NCBI RefSeq assembly: GCF_000196655.1
Contig: NC_014253.1
Location: forward strand, 2,063,423-2,127,422
Length of the DNA: 64,000 bases
Source of the DNA: Methanohalobium evestigatum Z-7303
GTDB taxonomy: Archaea > Halobacteriota > Methanosarcinia > Methanosarcinales > Methanosarcinaceae
Reading direction: 5' to 3'
Position numbers and translations under genes: made by a program. Shown in pieces: positions 61,496 to 64,000 of this stretch. Under the pieces are notes generated by a model, which ran no database searches, was not told where the DNA came from, and saw only the letters and a list, made by a program, of their open reading frames with translations. Position 1 is the stretch's first letter, and every line of letters begins with the position of its first letter.

Positions 61496-64000
61496 TTATT
61501 TTGCAGAAATCATGGATGTATTTGTAACAGGGTCTTTTTCCACCTGATATACGTAATCAGCAGAATCGATTAAACTTTCGTCATGGGATACTATCAGAAT
61601 CTGTCCTACTCCAGAATCCCTCATCATATCAATAAGTTTTATAAGCTGGTGGATATGCCCTCTGTCAAGGAAAACAGTCGGTTCATCAAGTATTAGAGGT
61701 GGCAATTCTGAACTGCTGGAACTGTTGCTGACACCATATGATAAGAGCCTGTAAATGGCACATCTAAGAACCAGATTGAATATTGCCCGTTCTCCACCAC
61801 TTAATAGTTTGGGGTCAAGCGGGGTGCCGTCTTTTTCATAAATGGTGAAATTATAATCAGAATCGAGCCGTATATGTGAGTAAGCATTGTTGGAATACAT
61901 GAAAGTGAATATTTCATTTATCAATGAATCCAGTGCTTTTATATTCTTCTCACGGAGGTTGGCACGGATACGCATATACATATTTTCAAGAGATTCAGAA
62001 TCTTCATAGACACTATTAAGGTAATTTTTTTTATTTTCCAGATATTGTAAATCTTTGTGCAGGTTGTTCAGGCGGTTAATTTCGTTTTCCAGTCGACCGG
62101 CTTCTTTGAGAACGCTGTCTTTATCCTGGTATAATTTATCAATTTCGTTCGTAATGTTTTGATGGGCGCTTTCATATTGTTTGAGTGTTTTTCTCAAACC
62201 ATCTATGTCAACATCACCCATTTTATCCTTTATTTCTTTTAACCGCTCTCTGCGTTCTGTAATTTGGCTGTCAAGTAGAGATGCGTTATCTTGGTTGCTT
62301 TTTATCTTGTATTCCAGCTGATTTATATCGCTCTGGATTTTTTCGTATTCGTTGAGGTTGTTTCGGATATTTTTAACAATATCAAGACTATTCAGAACTT
62401 TCTGATGTTCTTTTCCTGCAGTCTCTTCTTTTTGTTTCAGGGTCAATATTTCTTTGTTAAGTTCATCGATTAATCCATTGACTTCCTTTTTGCGGTTTTC
62501 AAGTTCATTGATATTTGTTTTTTCCTCTTCTATGTTGTTGTTATAATCTTCTATCTGTTTTTTTAGCGATTCGATTTTGTTCTGGATTATCTGTATCTCA
62601 TTTTGACTATCGTTGATAGTTTTACTGTATTTTCTGGCGGTTTTTACTTTTTTCAGTCTCTCCTGCACACTTTTTAAATCTTCTCTGGTTTTTGAAAGCT
62701 GTTCCTCGAGGGATTTTTTCTGTTTTTCATCCTCTGATGTAGATTCTTCAATGCTGGAGTTTTTCAAATCCTGTCCGCATGTGGGGCATTTACCCTTTTC
62801 GAGCAATTTTTTATGTTCGTTTAAACGTTTTTCCACTTCTGATATCGAGGTCTGGAGTTCACGTTCTCTGCCATGAAGGTCTTTTTGCTGGTCGTTTAGA
62901 AGCTCCATAGTGTCATCGATGTTGTCCAGTTTATCCTCGGTAAATCCAAGGGATATTGCGTTTTCAAGCGCAGTCTTTTTCTTGTTTTCCCATTCTTTCA
63001 TGGAAATTTCAAAATTTTCGATTTCTTTTTGAACCGATTCTACGGATTCTTTCTTTTTCTGGATATTTTTATTACTTTCAGTAATCTGTTTGTCAATATC
63101 TTTTAAGGTATCATTTTTGAGTTTCAGTTCATTTTCCTTGATAGCCCGGTTACTGGATACAGTATTCAGATTTTCTCTTGCAACCCGTTCTTCTTCTTCC
63201 TTTTTATTTACAGTGTTTTCAATGTCATCAATATTGAAATCGATTTGGTTTTCAAGTTCTGAATTTTTATCTTGGAGTTGTTTTAAATACTGGCGCTTTT
63301 TGCTGATATCTGCTTTTATATCCTCGATATCCTTATACATCTGGGTTTTTTTGGTGTTGAAATCCTGAATTTCTTCGTTTATCGATTTCTTTTTCTCTTC
63401 CAGTTCTGAATAGGTAGTAATACTGTTATTAAGTTCATCGATTTTGGATTTGGCGCTATCTTTTTTCTGATTGAGTTCATCGATTTTGGACTGTATATTT
63501 TTGGATTTTTCTCTGAGTTTGTTCAGGTTTTCATAGGGGTTTTCATTTTTAATCTTTTCAATTTCAGACTCTGTGTTTTTGATTCGATTATCCACATCTC
63601 TTAAATGCCGTTTTACACCTTTTTTAGCATTGCTGGCTCGTTCTCGATAATGTTCCAGTTTTCCGATTTGTAATAGGTCATCGATCATATTCTGGCGTTC
63701 TTTAGGGGTTGCATTAATGAGTATATCAATTTCACCCTGCCTTATGTACACACAATTTCTGTACGCTTCTTCATCCATGTTGAGTAATTTGCAAACAGCA
63801 TCATAAGTCTGGGTAGCTTGGTCTACCACTATATTACCATTGGATTTAAATACGGATTTAGAATTGTAAGCCCTATCATTTTTAGTATCGTATCTGAAAC
63901 CCTGCTCGATTATGTATTCATTTCCATTTTGTTCCAGTTCCAGATATATACTGGCTTTTGAAGCACCCTTGCGTATCATATCTGCCAGAACATATTCTTT
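61496..64000 (-). CDS. rad50: DNA double-strand break repair ATPase Rad50 (N-terminus outside)
   Basis: The frame is open to base 64000, so the first residues, with Walker A, lie beyond the window; 834 codons remain. KLLNMDEEAYRNCVYIRQGEIDILINATPKERQNMIDDLLQI is the typical Q-loop region; CPTCGQ is the zinc hook (near the middle of the coil); signature LSGGERAIFNLVLRCAIYRLLS and Walker B LILDEPTVFLDRGHIHQLIKL with D-loop follow; then LIVSHDESLIDSADYVYQVEKD. Works with Mre11 nuclease, whose gene probably lies just outside on the same strand. Ends 100 bases ahead of the coiled-coil gene. Confidence 0.96.
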   Translation of the reverse strand, partial: KEYVLADMIRKGASKASIYLELEQNGNEYIIEQGFRYDTKNDRAYNSKSVFKSNGNIVVDQATQTYDAVCKLLNMDEEAYRNCVYIRQGEIDILINATPKERQNMIDDLLQIGKLEHYRERASNAKKGVKRHLRDVDNRIKNTESEIEKIKNENPYENLNKLREKSKNIQSKIDELNQKKDSAKSKIDELNNSITTYSELEEKKKSINEEIQDFNTKKTQMYKDIEDIKADISKKRQYLKQLQDKNSELENQIDFNIDDIENTVNKKEEEERVARENLNTVSSNRAIKENELKLKNDTLKDIDKQITESNKNIQKKKESVESVQKEIENFEISMKEWENKKKTALENAISLGFTEDKLDNIDDTMELLNDQQKDLHGRERELQTSISEVEKRLNEHKKLLEKGKCPTCGQDLKNSSIEESTSEDEKQKKSLEEQLSKTREDLKSVQERLKKVKTARKYSKTINDSQNEIQIIQNKIESLKKQIEDYNNNIEEEKTNINELENRKKEVNGLIDELNKEILTLKQKEETAGKEHQKVLNSLDIVKNIRNNLNEYEKIQSDINQLEYKIKSNQDNASLLDSQITERRERLKEIKDKMGDVDIDGLRKTLKQYESAHQNITNEIDKLYQDKDSVLKEAGRLENEINRLNNLHKDLQYLENKKNYLNSVYEDSESLENMYMRIRANLREKNIKALDSLINEIFTFMYSNNAYSHIRLDSDYNFTIYEKDGTPLDPKLLSGGERAIFNLVLRCAIYRLLSYGVSNSSSSSELPPLILDEPTVFLDRGHIHQLIKLIDMMRDSGVGQILIVSHDESLIDSADYVYQVEKDPVTNTSMISAK

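Noticed and set aside
1-64000. CRISPR array
   Set aside because: No series of regularly spaced direct repeats was seen; the only repeats are IS ends, TPR units and single hairpins.

Overview
The window is about 64 kb of low-GC DNA from a euryarchaeal methanogen. The evidence for an archaeon is FtsZ, TBP, an archaeal ribosomal-protein block with SecE and Spt5/NusG, RtcB, and the SMC/ScpA/ScpB and Rad50 genes. A YcaO-TfuA pair (McrA thioamidation), an NrpRII-type nitrogen regulator, a multihaem c-type cytochrome with a PGF-CTERM tail and repeated GGTGAT-type Shine-Dalgarno (SD) sites point to the Methanosarcinales. The acidic proteins and AT-richness suggest a halophilic member such as Methanohalobium or a relative. 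The genus is inference from remembered family traits, not a database match.

Layout. 1-4.7 kb: RtcB (5' end outside), a PUA protein, a bactofilin-like protein, a membrane-anchored HTH protein and an exported DUF4139 protein. 4.7-7.7 kb: two adjacent TnpB-only IS605-type elements, one intact and one with a nonsense codon and a frameshift. 7.8-14.5 kb: argD, hisC, an RNase H-like exonuclease, uvrC, cupin phosphoglucose isomerase and NrpRII. 14.5-18 kb: a cysteine desulfurase and a 52-residue protein divergent from ycaO-tfuA. 18-20.4 kb: an eight-haem cytochrome with CxxCK at the fourth site, a DUF169 protein and a GYD protein. 20.8-25.5 kb: Ogg2 glycosylase, a Znu-type metal ABC transporter with a DtxR regulator, two Hsp20-like proteins and a ferredoxin. 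25.5-26.7 kb: a third TnpB element.

26.7-32.6 kb holds two divergent units. One has two NifX-like proteins, two MinD-type ATPases carrying ferredoxin domains, a DUF1847 protein and a metallo-beta-lactamase. The other has a DUF134 regulator, an Mrp/NBP35 ATPase and a DUF169 protein. The content and divergent layout resemble the bacterial 'orange protein' (ORP) metal-cluster system. 32.6-39 kb: two M24 peptidases, two small paralogous genes that seem to start at AUU, a 28-codon ORF with its own terminator, a decayed gene and a PAS sensor kinase. 39-45.6 kb: dtdA and ftsZ-secE-nusG-rpl11-rpl1-rpl10-rpl12, with an L1-type autoregulatory leader. 46-55 kb: HIT, TPR, radical SAM, SAM-hydroxide adenosyltransferase, thiC, a pyrimidine-dimer glycosylase, a glycosyltransferase, TBP, an MTH865-like protein and an HTH regulator. 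55-64 kb: scpB, scpA, smc, a coiled-coil protein and rad50 (truncated by the window edge), all on the minus strand.

The main novelty candidates are the ORP-like archaeal cluster, the octahaem CxxCK cytochrome with an archaeosortase tail, several genes with a strong SD but AUA or AUU where a start codon is expected, and IS elements with nearly identical ends around dissimilar TnpB proteins. No tRNA, rRNA or CRISPR array was recognised.
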